A stretch of 35,154 bases of DNA from Elusimicrobiota bacterium (GTDB lineage: Bacteria > Elusimicrobiota > Elusimicrobia > FEN-1173). Where the stretch lies: positions 1-35,154 of the forward strand of contig JAKLDV010000013.1 of the NCBI GenBank assembly GCA_022703335.1. Reading direction: 5' to 3'. Every line of letters begins with the position of its first letter. Positions within the stretch are counted from its first letter, which is position 1. The notes beneath the pieces are model-generated. The model saw only the letters and a program-made list of their open reading frames with translations. It had not been told where the DNA came from and ran no database searches. The position numbers were made by a program, and so were the translations under genes. Shown piece by piece: positions 7,698 through 15,637 of the stretch.

Positions 7698-8297
7698 TCA
7701 GAACGGGGAAACGGTCAGCCGCAGCAGGCTCAACGCCGCGCCGGAGAGGACCGGCACCCAGAGGTTATCGCCCAACGGCAGGGGGAGGATCTCCGCCAGG
7801 GTGGCGACGAGGGCGCCCACGATGAGCTCGACCGATCCGAAAGGGGAGGCGAGCGTGAGGGAACCGGTGAGCCAGCACGCCAGGAAACACGCCAGACTGC
7901 CTTCCATGCTTTTGCCCCCGATGCGCAGGTGGCCCCACGTCCGGCCCACGAGGGCGGCGGCGGTGTCCCCGACGGCCAGGTAGCACAAGGCGGTGATGAC
8001 CACATCGGGGTACGGCACGAACAGGACCACGAGGAAAACCCCGAGAGCCGTCCAGAGGATGCCCGAGGGACGGTGCTGCTCCTCGGCGCGATGGATCCCC
8101 CGGAAGAGCTTCATCAGGGCGGCGTTGGCCGCCGGAGAACGGAGGCGGACCGCCTCGCCCGCCGCGGCCACGAGGAGGAACGTCCCGAATATCCACAGGG
8201 AGACGTTCTTCCCCGCCGCGGCATAGACCAGCACGTAGAGGAAGGTGAACAGGTGGAAAAATTTCCGTCGAAGTTCCTGGGGGAGGACGATCTTCAT
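7698..8297 (-). CDS. DGK1/SEC59/VTE5-like membrane lipid kinase
   Basis: A 199-residue integral membrane protein with about six hydrophobic segments. It matches the diacylglycerol/polyprenol kinase group (yeast DGK1, SEC59, plant VTE5), relatives of phosphatidate cytidylyltransferase that phosphorylate isoprenoid alcohols or diacylglycerol, usually with CTP. The first cytoplasmic motif ELRRKFFHL (8-16), the core YLAVGDTAAALVGR (106-119) with D111, the GGKSMEGSLA loop (127-136) and the C-terminal PLGDNLWVPVL are the family landmarks. Its ATG overlaps the upstream stop as ATGA. It may recycle a lipid alcohol for envelope building, perhaps linked to the ABC exporter; the substrate is inferred. 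Confidence 0.75.
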   Translation of the reverse strand: MKIVLPQELRRKFFHLFTFLYVLVYAAAGKNVSLWIFGTFLLVAAAGEAVRLRSPAANAALMKLFRGIHRAEEQHRPSGILWTALGVFLVVLFVPYPDVVITALCYLAVGDTAAALVGRTWGHLRIGGKSMEGSLACFLACWLTGSLTLASPFGSVELIVGALVATLAEILPLPLGDNLWVPVLSGAALSLLRLTVSPF

Positions 8298-9070
8298 GGA
8301 TTTTTGAATTTCAGGGCCAGCGGCCCGACCTTGCCGAAGAGGGTTTTGGAGAACGTCCATCCTTTGACGCCGGCCCAGACGGCGAATTGGGCGAGGCGGT
8401 CCAGGATGATCAGCGTGGCGGAGACGAAGTGGGCGGCCAGGGGTTTGAGCGGCACGTTCGCCGGGAAAAGGATCTTCAGCAACAGGACGAACACGAGCAC
8501 GTTGGAGAACAGGATGAGGACCAGCGAGAAGAACGTCCCCGCGTAGCGGAGATCCGGCTGATTTTGAAGGAGGGCGTGTCCGGTGAGGGCGGCGTGAAAA
8601 GAGAAGGTGAGCCCGATGGTGAAGGCGTACCAGAACGGCGGGACGGCGAACCCGACGAATCTCCGTGAGACCTCGAAGAGGCCCAGGGCGGTGAGCGTGT
8701 AGAACGGGACGCAGTACGGCGACAACGCCACCAGGAGGTTGCTGTCGCTGAGGGACACCTCGCCGCCTTTGGCGGAAACTTTCATGGATTTCACTCGGAA
8801 CCCCGACAGCCACGCGGCGAGGGCGTGGGTCAGTTCGTGCCCGAACACGTAGAGCCGCATGGGTTTTTGGAACAGCAGGTGGAGGAGGACGTATCCGCCC
8901 GCGCCGGCCAGCACGGGCGTGAGGGGCAACCGTTTCCCGGCCAGTTCGCAGAGGAGTCGCCACGTGGTCCAGAGGGCCGCCGCCAGCAGCGGCAGAAACG
9001 CCGCGGCCAGGAGGGGGGAGGTCCACGAGCGGCTGGAAAAACCGGCCGTTTTCGAAAAAAGTTTTTTCAC
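8294..9070 (-). CDS. Putative membrane zinc metalloprotease (HExxH, M50-like)
   Basis: A 258-residue membrane protein with about six hydrophobic segments. The motif FGHELTHALAAW (77-88) gives HELTH (H78, E79, H82), the zinc site and catalytic Glu of membrane-embedded peptidases. A following segment, VKSMKVSAKGGEVSL, resembles the beta-hairpin seen after the HExxH in M50-like proteins. I do not see a clear NxxPxxxxD motif for the third ligand; SPYCVPFYT (about 120) may take that place. The start is GTG 9068-9070, the first start codon after the upstream stop (14 bases) that gives a sensible MKKLFSK N-terminus. The stop overlaps the DGK1-like start. Site-2 protease activity is inferred and no substrate is evident nearby. 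Confidence 0.65.
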   Translation of the reverse strand: MKKLFSKTAGFSSRSWTSPLLAAAFLPLLAAALWTTWRLLCELAGKRLPLTPVLAGAGGYVLLHLLFQKPMRLYVFGHELTHALAAWLSGFRVKSMKVSAKGGEVSLSDSNLLVALSPYCVPFYTLTALGLFEVSRRFVGFAVPPFWYAFTIGLTFSFHAALTGHALLQNQPDLRYAGTFFSLVLILFSNVLVFVLLLKILFPANVPLKPLAAHFVSATLIILDRLAQFAVWAGVKGWTFSKTLFGKVGPLALKFKNP

Positions 9071-9084
9071 GGGGGAGACGGGCG

Positions 9085-10524
9085 TCAGCGTCCGCCGGAA
9101 GGCGGAACGAGCCGGGGTTCCGGCAGATCTTTCCAGCCGAAGGGCCGCCGTTTCAGGAACCGGCCGTGGCCCTTCGGGCCGACGAATTTCCCGTTCCGCA
9201 CCACCGGTTCGCCCCGCGACAGGGTGTGCACGGGGAACCCGCCCATCGTCAGGCCCTGGTAGGGGGACCAGTCGCAGCGGGAGACCAGTTCCTTGGAGTC
9301 GATGGTGCGGACGGCGTCGGGGTCGAACATCGCGAGGTCGGCGTCGGACCCGACGGCGATGGCGCCCTTCTGCGGATAGAGGCCCATGAGTTTGGCGGGG
9401 TTGGTGGAGATGAGGGACACGAAATGGTTCATGCCGAACCGCCCGGCTTTCACGCCGAAGGTGTAGAGCGCCGGCAGGAGCGTTTCCACCCCGGGCAGGC
9501 CGTAGGGGATCTTGGTGAAGTCTCCGTTCCAGGCGTCCTTCTGTTTCGTGGTGAAGGGGCAGGTGTCGGTGGAGACCACGGCGATGGTGCCGTCGGCCAG
9601 CCCCTGCCAGAGCCGTTCGTTGTCGGCTTTCTTTTTGATCTGCGGGCAGGTGGCGTACCAATGGCCGGTTTTTTTGTCCTTGAAAACCTCGTCGTTCAGC
9701 AGGAGGTACTGCGGACAGGTTTCGACGTGGGCGTTGACGCCGCGGGCCTGGGCCTGTTTGAAAAGGTCCGCCCCGCCGCCGGTGGAGAGGTGCACCACGT
9801 AGAGATGCCCGCCGGTGGCTTCGGCCCATTTGAGGGCCCGCTGGACGGCTTCTTCCTCGATGAAATTGGGACGGGAGAGCGCGTGGGCCCAGGCGCCGAG
9901 GCGTTCCTTCTGCGCCCGGTGTTCGGCGATGAGGAGGTTCATCACGCGCTCGCTTTCCGCGTGCACGCACACGGTGGCGCCGAGGCCGCGGGCGAGGCGC
10001 AGGGCCGAGAAGATGTCGGCGTCGTCGGACTGCCAGCCTTCCTGTTCGTAGATCATGAACATCTTGACGGACGGGACGCCGAAGTCCAGCAGCCGGCGGA
10101 GGTCCGCGGCGGGGTCCTTGAGGCGTTTATACGCGGAGATGCCGGCGTGCAGGCCGAAATCCACGCAGGCTTTTCCCTCGGCTTCTTTCAGGCGGGCCTC
10201 CACGCCGGCCAGGAGGGTGTCGTCGCGCGGGCCCTGGGTGGAGAAGTCGACGACCGTGGTGACGCCGCCGCAGGCGGCCGACTTGGTGCCGTTCTCGAAA
10301 TCGTCGGCGGAGACGGTGCCGGCCACGCGGAGTTGGAAATGCACGTGGACGTCGACGCCGCCGGGGATCACCCACAGGCCCGAGGCGTCGAGCACCTCGG
10401 CGCCGTCCGCCGGAAGGTTTTTTCCGATGGCGGCGATCTTGCCGTCTTTGATGGCGACGTCCGCCTCGCGGCTGTCGTCGGCGGTGAAGACCTTTCCGCC
10501 TTTTACGATCCGGTCGAACGACAT
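9085..10524 (-). CDS. Dihydropyrimidinase / D-hydantoinase
   Basis: A 479-residue amidohydrolase that hydrolyses the ring of dihydropyrimidines or 5-substituted hydantoins (second step of reductive uracil breakdown). The binuclear metal site is complete: H60 and H62 (DVHVH), the carbamylated Lys K154 in SVKMFM, H188 (VHAE), H245 (HLST) and D320 (STDTCPF). The C-terminal stretch RCDWSPYQG is also typical. Length matches bacterial hydantoinases. No dihydropyrimidine dehydrogenase or beta-ureidopropionase lies in the window, so it may use another cyclic amide. It sits mid-operon, 34 bases after the DUF2007-like gene and 14 before the metalloprotease. The NCS2 permease at the right edge is too far away to link. 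Confidence 0.88.
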   Translation of the reverse strand: MSFDRIVKGGKVFTADDSREADVAIKDGKIAAIGKNLPADGAEVLDASGLWVIPGGVDVHVHFQLRVAGTVSADDFENGTKSAACGGVTTVVDFSTQGPRDDTLLAGVEARLKEAEGKACVDFGLHAGISAYKRLKDPAADLRRLLDFGVPSVKMFMIYEQEGWQSDDADIFSALRLARGLGATVCVHAESERVMNLLIAEHRAQKERLGAWAHALSRPNFIEEEAVQRALKWAEATGGHLYVVHLSTGGGADLFKQAQARGVNAHVETCPQYLLLNDEVFKDKKTGHWYATCPQIKKKADNERLWQGLADGTIAVVSTDTCPFTTKQKDAWNGDFTKIPYGLPGVETLLPALYTFGVKAGRFGMNHFVSLISTNPAKLMGLYPQKGAIAVGSDADLAMFDPDAVRTIDSKELVSRCDWSPYQGLTMGGFPVHTLSRGEPVVRNGKFVGPKGHGRFLKRRPFGWKDLPEPRLVPPSGGR

Positions 10525-10558
10525 GAGGATTCCCGGGGGAGGGAGAGGGGGTGGTGGT

Positions 10559-11254
10559 TCAGCGGCCGAACCCGGCGGCCTTGAGGATTTCGTGGGCTTC
10601 CCAGAACTTGTCGCGCGGCACGAGGATCTTCAGGCCTTCCTGGGGGAGCCGGCCGTGGGCGGGGGCGTCGTAGACCTTGGGCTCGATGCCTTTGGACCGG
10701 AGGAGTTCGGCGGCGCGTTCGGATTCTTTTCGGCCGCGGGTGGAATAGACCATCAGGGTCCCCGGCTCCTCGCCGATCTCCAGGTCCAGCATGTATTCTT
10801 CGAAGGGGATGTTCTTGGCGCGCAGTTCCTCCCGCCAGCGTTCCTTGGCCGCCGGGGCCATCAGGCGGGCCCGGCGCACCCATTTCGATTCCGGCGGGCT
10901 GAAGAGTTCGTAGGTGTCCTTGAACCACTGGTAGGCGTATTTGAGGGACGATTCGCCGACGACCTGGTCGCGGTCGAACTTCAGCACTTCCAGGTCCTGG
11001 TCGTAGTCCTCCTGGGAGATCTCGGCCTTTTCGCGGCGTCGGTCGAGTTTCTTTTTCTCGCGCAGGAATTTTTCCTCGTAGAACTGTTTCTTTTCGTCGG
11101 GGTTCTGCGCCCAGCGCAGAGAGGTCTCTCCCTGGCGGTAAGCCTCCCGGGCGCGCGCCTGGACGTCGATGAAGACCATGAGATAGGCCACCGCCGCCGT
11201 GCCCGCCACCAACAGGGTGTTTTGGACCCACCGTTTTTGAAGCCACTCCTTCAT
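10559..11254 (-). CDS. Membrane-anchored protein with DUF2007-like C-terminus
   Basis: A 231-residue protein of unknown function with one N-terminal membrane segment (about 11-30, with cytoplasmic MKEWLQKRW), then a long charged helical region (about 35-110, probable coiled coil) and a mixed alpha/beta C-terminus. The last 75 residues (GTLMVYSTRGRKESERAAELL, then an ILVPRDKFWEAHEIL helix) resemble DUF2007, a ferredoxin-like small domain sometimes called a putative signal-transducing protein. The start ATG 11252-11254 has an excellent GGAGGAAT ribosome binding site. It follows the receiver-domain gene by 43 bases, so a signalling link is possible but unproven. Confidence 0.65.
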   Translation of the reverse strand: MKEWLQKRWVQNTLLVAGTAAVAYLMVFIDVQARAREAYRQGETSLRWAQNPDEKKQFYEEKFLREKKKLDRRREKAEISQEDYDQDLEVLKFDRDQVVGESSLKYAYQWFKDTYELFSPPESKWVRRARLMAPAAKERWREELRAKNIPFEEYMLDLEIGEEPGTLMVYSTRGRKESERAAELLRSKGIEPKVYDAPAHGRLPQEGLKILVPRDKFWEAHEILKAAGFGR

Positions 11255-11297
11255 GGGATTCCTCCGGATAGTTGAGATGGTCGCCGCGTCGGAGCCG

Positions 11298-11699
11298 TCA
11301 GGCCCCGATGATGGTCTTGAGTTTCGCCACGAACTCCTTGGATCGGATGGGTTTGGTGAACACTTCCCGCACGTTCTTCTGGCTCTGCACCATGCGGCGG
11401 GTGGATTGACTGGCCGTATACGCGCTGACGATGACCACCGGGATTTTCGCCGTCTCGGCGTGTTCGTTCATCCGTTTGAGGATCGTGAACCCGTCGATCT
11501 TCGGCAGCATCAGGTCGAGCACCACCAGGATGGGGAGGTGGGACTGGATCATGTCCAACCCCTCCTGCCCGTCGGCGGCCGGAATGACCTCATACCCCTG
11601 TTGTTCCAGCGTGAACTTCATGAAATCAAGGATGTAATGGTCGTCTTCGACGATGACCACCACGATTTTCTTTCCTGTTGTCGAACCGTTTGTGTCCAT
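11298..11699 (-). CDS. Single-domain response regulator (CheY-like)
   Basis: A 133-residue receiver domain with no output domain. The acidic pocket is E18-D19-D20 (IVEDDHY), the phospho-acceptor is D62 (VVLDLMLPKIDG), the switch Ser is S92 and the conserved Lys is K116 (FTKPI). All residues needed for phosphotransfer are present, so it should be active. No histidine kinase is encoded nearby, making it an orphan that either works as a phosphate relay or contacts a protein partner. A GGGAG ribosome binding site precedes the ATG. It heads the minus-strand run down to the ABC permease, with gaps of 43, 34, 14, -4, 4 and 15 bases. Confidence 0.88.
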   Translation of the reverse strand: MDTNGSTTGKKIVVVIVEDDHYILDFMKFTLEQQGYEVIPAADGQEGLDMIQSHLPILVVLDLMLPKIDGFTILKRMNEHAETAKIPVVIVSAYTASQSTRRMVQSQKNVREVFTKPIRSKEFVAKLKTIIGA

Positions 11700-11784
11700 G
11701 GTGTCTCCCTTTTTTCCCGCGGGGGTTATGATGAAAACCCCGTCACTTCCGATGTCCCGGTTTTGTCCGGGGCGCTGGGCCGGC

Positions 11785-12663
11785 TCACAGGGCGATCTTT
11801 TGGAACGCCGCGGCCGGCCCGGACCAGGTGCAAAATTCGGGATGCAACAGATGGGCCAGAAGCTCGATCCCGTCCACCACGCGCGGGCCGGGCCGGTTGA
11901 TGTAGGCGTCGCCGTCCACCACGTAGAGCCGGTTGTCCCGGAAGGCGCCGATTTTTCCAGGGAAAGGGCATTTGGCCAGAAGAGCCGCCTCTTTCATCGC
12001 GCCGGCCAGATGATGCCCGCAGGGCGCGCAGACGACGACGTCCGGATTGAACTCCGCCAGTTGGTCCCAGGTCATGGGGAGGGAATCCTTTCCGGCCGAC
12101 GCCGGACCGGGCTTTCCGCCGGCGATCTCGATCATCTCCGGGACCCACAGGCCGGCCAGATAGGGCGGATCCATCCAGTGCAGCACGGCCACGCGCGGGA
12201 TCTGTTTGTCCCGATAGGCGTTGCATTGGGCGGCCATGGCGCGGAGCCGAAGATCGTAGACGATGTCCTTGGCCTTGTCGAGGGTGCCGGTGGTGTTGCC
12301 CACCGTGCGGAAGTTCTCGAAGATGTCTTCCAGGGTGCGCGGGGCGAGATAAAGGGTTTTGGAGACGGGGGGGATCTCTCCGTCGGTGGCGGCCCGGGCA
12401 ATGACGACATCGGGTCGGAGTTCGTTCAGCCGGCGCCCATCCACCCGAAGCAGTTTTTCGCCTTTGTGGAGTCTGTCGGAAACGTGCCGGTCCAGCCCCC
12501 GGCTGGACAGCTCGGAAAGGTCCAACGCGTTTTTAAGCACCACCGGTTTTGTCTTCACTTCCGGAGGATAGTCGCAGTCGGGGGACACGCCCACCAGATG
12601 GTCCGTCAGGCCGAGAGCGCACACCATCTCCGTCCCGCTGGGAAGAAACGAACAGATTCTCAT
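11785..12663 (-). CDS. BtuF-like cobalamin-binding protein, no signal peptide
   Basis: A 292-residue class III substrate-binding fold related to BtuF, which binds vitamin B12 or corrinoids. The N-terminus MRICSFLPSGTEMVCALG is the conserved first lobe start (SxxPSxTE), followed by LVGVSPDCDYPPEV, typical of the cobalamin branch. The second lobe contains VAVLHWMDPPYLAGLWVPEM and later PDVVVCAPCG. Unlike periplasmic BtuF it has no signal peptide or lipobox; the fold starts at residue 2. No BtuC or BtuD lies in the window. Such leaderless homologues occur in other genomes and may act in the cytoplasm or use a remote start. It lies 85 bases upstream of the receiver gene on the same strand. Confidence 0.78.
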   Translation of the reverse strand: MRICSFLPSGTEMVCALGLTDHLVGVSPDCDYPPEVKTKPVVLKNALDLSELSSRGLDRHVSDRLHKGEKLLRVDGRRLNELRPDVVIARAATDGEIPPVSKTLYLAPRTLEDIFENFRTVGNTTGTLDKAKDIVYDLRLRAMAAQCNAYRDKQIPRVAVLHWMDPPYLAGLWVPEMIEIAGGKPGPASAGKDSLPMTWDQLAEFNPDVVVCAPCGHHLAGAMKEAALLAKCPFPGKIGAFRDNRLYVVDGDAYINRPGPRVVDGIELLAHLLHPEFCTWSGPAAAFQKIAL

Positions 12664-12828
12664 GACGATCGCCTTTTCTCTTGCAACATCAAGTTACAAA
12701 TGAAACAACGCCGACTTTCCGAGGCCGAAACACAGTGAGGGTCTTGGGAAGTCGGGGTTAAAAAAATCACTCAGCCCCTTATTTTATCTCTGTAGGGTCG
12801 CCTCGTCCATAGTTTTTCCGGGGGGCGG

Positions 12829-12839
12829 TGATATATAAT
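12829..12839 (+). promoter_or_regulatory. Extended -10 promoter for the HAD phosphatase gene
   Basis: A perfect TATAAT (12834-12839) with a TG at 12829-12830 sits 22 bases before the ATG at 12862. No good -35 is visible. Transcription would begin near 12846, giving a leader of only about 16 bases that still contains a GAGGGGG ribosome binding site. The rest of the 198-base divergent gap (12664-12828) shows nothing I can name. Confidence 0.6.
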
Positions 12840-12861
12840 AAGGGAGGACGCGAGGGGGAAA

Positions 12862-13548
12862 ATGGGCAAGAAACTTTTTCTGTTCGATCTGGACGGGACG
12901 CTGGTGACCACCGGCGGCGCGGGGCTGCGGGCGCTGGACCGGGCTTTTGAAAGTCTTCTGGGGCTGAGAAACGCCATGGAGGGCGTTTCTCCGGCCGGCA
13001 AGACCGATCCCCTCATCGTGCGCGAGGTGTTCGTGGAGAAACTCGGCCGCGTCCCGTCCGCCGACGACACCCGCGCCGTGTGCGAGAGCTATCTCCGCTA
13101 TCTTCCGGAGGAGGTCAAGAACGGGTCCGGATACCGGGTGATGGCGGGCGTGCGGGAGACGTTGCGGGCGCTGGCCGCGCGGGAGGAGATGGTCCTGGGG
13201 CTGGGAACGGGGAACCTGGAACGCGGGGCCCGGATCAAATTGGCCCCGGCCGGTCTGAACGATTACTTTCCCTTCGGCGGGTTCGGGTCCGACGCCGAGG
13301 CCCGGCCCGAAGTGTTGCGGGCGGGGGTGCGGCGCGCCGAGGCGCGGTCCGGGGAACGCTTTTCTCCGCGGGACGTTTTCGTGATCGGAGACACTTTGTT
13401 GGACGTGGAGGCGGGAAAAGCCATCGGCGCCACCACGGTGGCGGTGGCCGCCGGCCATGCCGGCCTGGAGGACCTCCGCGCCGGAAATCCGGACATCCTG
13501 CTGGAATCCTTGGCGGCGGAGCGTTTCTGGGAAGGCCTGCCCCGTTGA
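12862..13548 (+). CDS. HAD family phosphatase (phosphoglycolate phosphatase-like)
   Basis: A 228-residue HAD hydrolase with an alpha-helical C1 cap. Motif I is FDLDGTLV (nucleophile D9, acid/base D11), motif II the LGTGN segment, and motif IV GDTLLDVEAG with the Mg-binding Asp pair. The overall layout resembles phosphoglycolate phosphatase (Gph)/PgmB-like enzymes acting on small phosphorylated metabolites. A role in carbohydrate metabolism is possible because a glycogen debranching enzyme follows after 142 bases, but that gene has its own promoter. Substrate cannot be told from sequence. The ATG at 12862 is supported by its GAGGGGG ribosome binding site. Confidence 0.85.
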   Translation: MGKKLFLFDLDGTLVTTGGAGLRALDRAFESLLGLRNAMEGVSPAGKTDPLIVREVFVEKLGRVPSADDTRAVCESYLRYLPEEVKNGSGYRVMAGVRETLRALAAREEMVLGLGTGNLERGARIKLAPAGLNDYFPFGGFGSDAEARPEVLRAGVRRAEARSGERFSPRDVFVIGDTLLDVEAGKAIGATTVAVAAGHAGLEDLRAGNPDILLESLAAERFWEGLPR

Positions 13549-13571
13549 GCCGGAGGAAGAAAAACCGGGGA

Positions 13572-13586
13572 TTTCCGGGCCGGAAA
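13572..13586. repeat. 15-base perfect palindrome upstream of the debranching-enzyme promoter
   Basis: TTTCCGG, one base, CCGGAAA (7-1-7) lies in the gap after the HAD gene, about 35 bases upstream of the candidate -35 at 13621. It is embedded in a repeated CCGGGG context. As a hairpin it would have only a 5-bp stem and no T-run, so it is a poor terminator. A protein-binding site is possible. Confidence 0.3.
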
Positions 13587-13620
13587 CCGGGGACGGCTGT
13601 TTTCAAAAAAGAGTGGAATT

Positions 13621-13648
13621 TTGAGCGTATTTCATGCATGCTTAGGAT
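13621..13648 (+). promoter_or_regulatory. Promoter for the debranching enzyme and downstream run
   Basis: TTGAGC (13621-13626), 16 bases, TAGGAT (13643-13648) in an AT-rich patch. Transcription would begin near 13655. The AAGGA at 13676-13680 is the likely ribosome binding site for ATG 13691. If read-through is complete, this promoter serves nine genes out to 23782. Confidence 0.45.
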
Positions 13649-13690
13649 ATCTGGGCAGCCCACTCAACGTGAGGGAAGGATGACAACGCC

Positions 13691-15637
13691 ATGATCGCGT
13701 TCGGCCGCGGCATTTGCGGGAGATTGTCCGAATCCGGCGAAAAAGAATGGCTCGAAACCAACGGGCGTGGCGGCTATGCCATGGGCACGGTGGCCGGCTG
13801 CAACACCCGCCGATACCACGGTCTCCTGACCGTGCCGCTCCGTCCCCCGGTCCAACGTTTTCAGGTCCTCAACCGTTTGGAAGAGTCCGTGTTCATCAAC
13901 AACACGCGCTACCCCCTCTCCTGCCAGGCCTACCCCGGGGTGGTGCACCCCCACGGCTATCATTATCTCGAGCGTTTCCGTCTGGACCCCTTCCCCGTGT
14001 GGACCTACACGGTTTCCAACGTCCGGCTGGAGAAGACGTTCTTCCTGCGATACGGCGAGGACACCGCCGTGGTGCTGTACCGGCATCTCGCCGGCCCGAA
14101 GATCGCCATCGAGACCCGCCCCCTGGTGACGTGTCGCGACCATCACCACATCGTCCGGGAGGACGAGCGGTTCAAGGACCGCTTCGAGATATCGCCGCAC
14201 CTCGTGAAATTGAAATGCACGTCGGACCACACGCTCTTCATGGGCGCGGAGGAGGGGACGTTCAATCAGGACAGTTTTTGGTATTTGAACCAGGAATATG
14301 AGTGGGAGAAGATGCGGGGGCTGGAACACCGCGAGGACGCGTTTTCCCCCGGGCTGTTCCGCTTCGAACTGGACCTGGGCCGGACGGTGGCGCTGGTTTT
14401 TTCCACTCAGGAACGCAAATCCAGCGAGGCGCTCGACTGGAGCCGGCAGGAACGGCTCCTGCGGAAACAGATCCTGGACAAATCGGCGGTGCGCGGCCCT
14501 CTGGCCGACCGGCTCGTCTTGGCCGCCGACCAGTTCATCGTCGACCGGGACAAAGGATCCTCCGTCATCGCCGGCTACCCCTGGTTCGAGGATTGGAGCC
14601 GCGACGCCATGATCTCCCTGCCCGGCCTGTGTCTGGCCACCGGTCGAACCGACGAGGCGTGGGAGATGCTGGAACTCTATGCCGCCCACCTCAAGGAAGG
14701 ACTCTTGCCGGTGCGTTTCCCGGACGCCGACGCCCCCGTGGATTACAACGCCGTGGACGCGCCCCTCTGGTTCATCCTGGCCGTCCAGAAATATCTGAAG
14801 GCCACCAACGACACGGAACGGGTGAAACGTCTTTTGCCGGCCATGCGGCAGATCGCGGATTCCTACCAGCGCGGCACCCAGTTCGGCATCCGAATGGACC
14901 AGGACGGTCTCATCGCCGCCTCCACCGACGGCCAGGCCCTCACCTGGATGGACGCCAAGGTGGAGAACACGCCGGTGACTCCCCGTTCCGGCAAGGCGGT
15001 GGAGATCCAGGCGCTGTGGTACAACGCGCTTCAATTTCTCACGGAACTGGACTTCAAGCTGAACGAGCCGTCCCGCGGATACGACAAGCTGGCCGCCATC
15101 GCGCGGGCCAGTTTCAACGAGAAGTTCTGGAACGAATCGGCCGGCTACCTCTACGACCGCATCAACGGCCGCGACCGCGCCGGCGCCGTCCGCCCCAACG
15201 CCCTGTTCGCCATCAGCCTGCCGTACGAGATCCTGGAGGAGTCCCGCTTCCGCCCGGTGGTGGACACCGCCTGGCGCGAACTGTACACCACATACGGTCT
15301 GCGCACCCTCGCTCCCGGCGACCCCAACTACAAAGGGAAGTTCGAAGGGCCCCCCGAAGACCGCGATGCCGCCTACCATCAGGGGTCGGTGTGGGCGTGG
15401 CTGATGGGGAGTTTTCTCACCGCCTACGTGAAGGCCTACGGCCCGTCGGAAACGACCAAGGCCCAGGTGGACGAGTTCCTGCGGCCGCTGTTGGACCATC
15501 TCACCGAAGGGGGCGTGGGGAGTTTTTCCGAGGTCTTCGAGGGGGACGCGCCGCACGCGCCGCGCGGCTGCCCGGCCCAGGCCTGGAGCGTGGCGGAAAT
15601 CCTGCGCGTTTTGTGGGAAGAGGGGGTGGTTGTCTGA
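13691..15637 (+). CDS. Glycogen debranching enzyme (amylo-alpha-1,6-glucosidase type)
   Basis: A 648-residue cytoplasmic enzyme with the bacterial GDE_N beta-sandwich domain followed by the GDE_C (alpha/alpha)6 barrel (GH133-like). The N-terminal hallmark EWLETNGRGGYAMGTVAG (19-36) and CNTRRYHGLL (38-47) are near-universal in this family. The catalytic barrel carries GYPWFEDWSRDAMISLPG (about 296-313), DAPLWFI and AYHQGSVWAW (about 560), which hold the acidic catalytic residues. Length matches the 630-720 usual in bacteria and archaea. It removes alpha-1,6 branches during glycogen breakdown. No other glycogen gene is near. Its TGA overlaps the probable CTG start of the haem protein, so that pair is translationally coupled. 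Confidence 0.92.
   Translation: MIAFGRGICGRLSESGEKEWLETNGRGGYAMGTVAGCNTRRYHGLLTVPLRPPVQRFQVLNRLEESVFINNTRYPLSCQAYPGVVHPHGYHYLERFRLDPFPVWTYTVSNVRLEKTFFLRYGEDTAVVLYRHLAGPKIAIETRPLVTCRDHHHIVREDERFKDRFEISPHLVKLKCTSDHTLFMGAEEGTFNQDSFWYLNQEYEWEKMRGLEHREDAFSPGLFRFELDLGRTVALVFSTQERKSSEALDWSRQERLLRKQILDKSAVRGPLADRLVLAADQFIVDRDKGSSVIAGYPWFEDWSRDAMISLPGLCLATGRTDEAWEMLELYAAHLKEGLLPVRFPDADAPVDYNAVDAPLWFILAVQKYLKATNDTERVKRLLPAMRQIADSYQRGTQFGIRMDQDGLIAASTDGQALTWMDAKVENTPVTPRSGKAVEIQALWYNALQFLTELDFKLNEPSRGYDKLAAIARASFNEKFWNESAGYLYDRINGRDRAGAVRPNALFAISLPYEILEESRFRPVVDTAWRELYTTYGLRTLAPGDPNYKGKFEGPPEDRDAAYHQGSVWAWLMGSFLTAYVKAYGPSETTKAQVDEFLRPLLDHLTEGGVGSFSEVFEGDAPHAPRGCPAQAWSVAEILRVLWEEGVVV

Noticed and set aside
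11722-11741. Hairpin GGGGTT-N8-AACCCC between the BtuF-like and receiver genes
   Set aside because: There is no T-run on the minus strand and only a 6-bp stem; it could be regulatory, but nothing else supports it.
12740-12790. Possible terminator around GGGGTTAAAAAAATCACTCAGCCCC
   Set aside because: Only a 4-bp GGGG/CCCC stem with a large loop, lying in a divergent gap where no gene ends.
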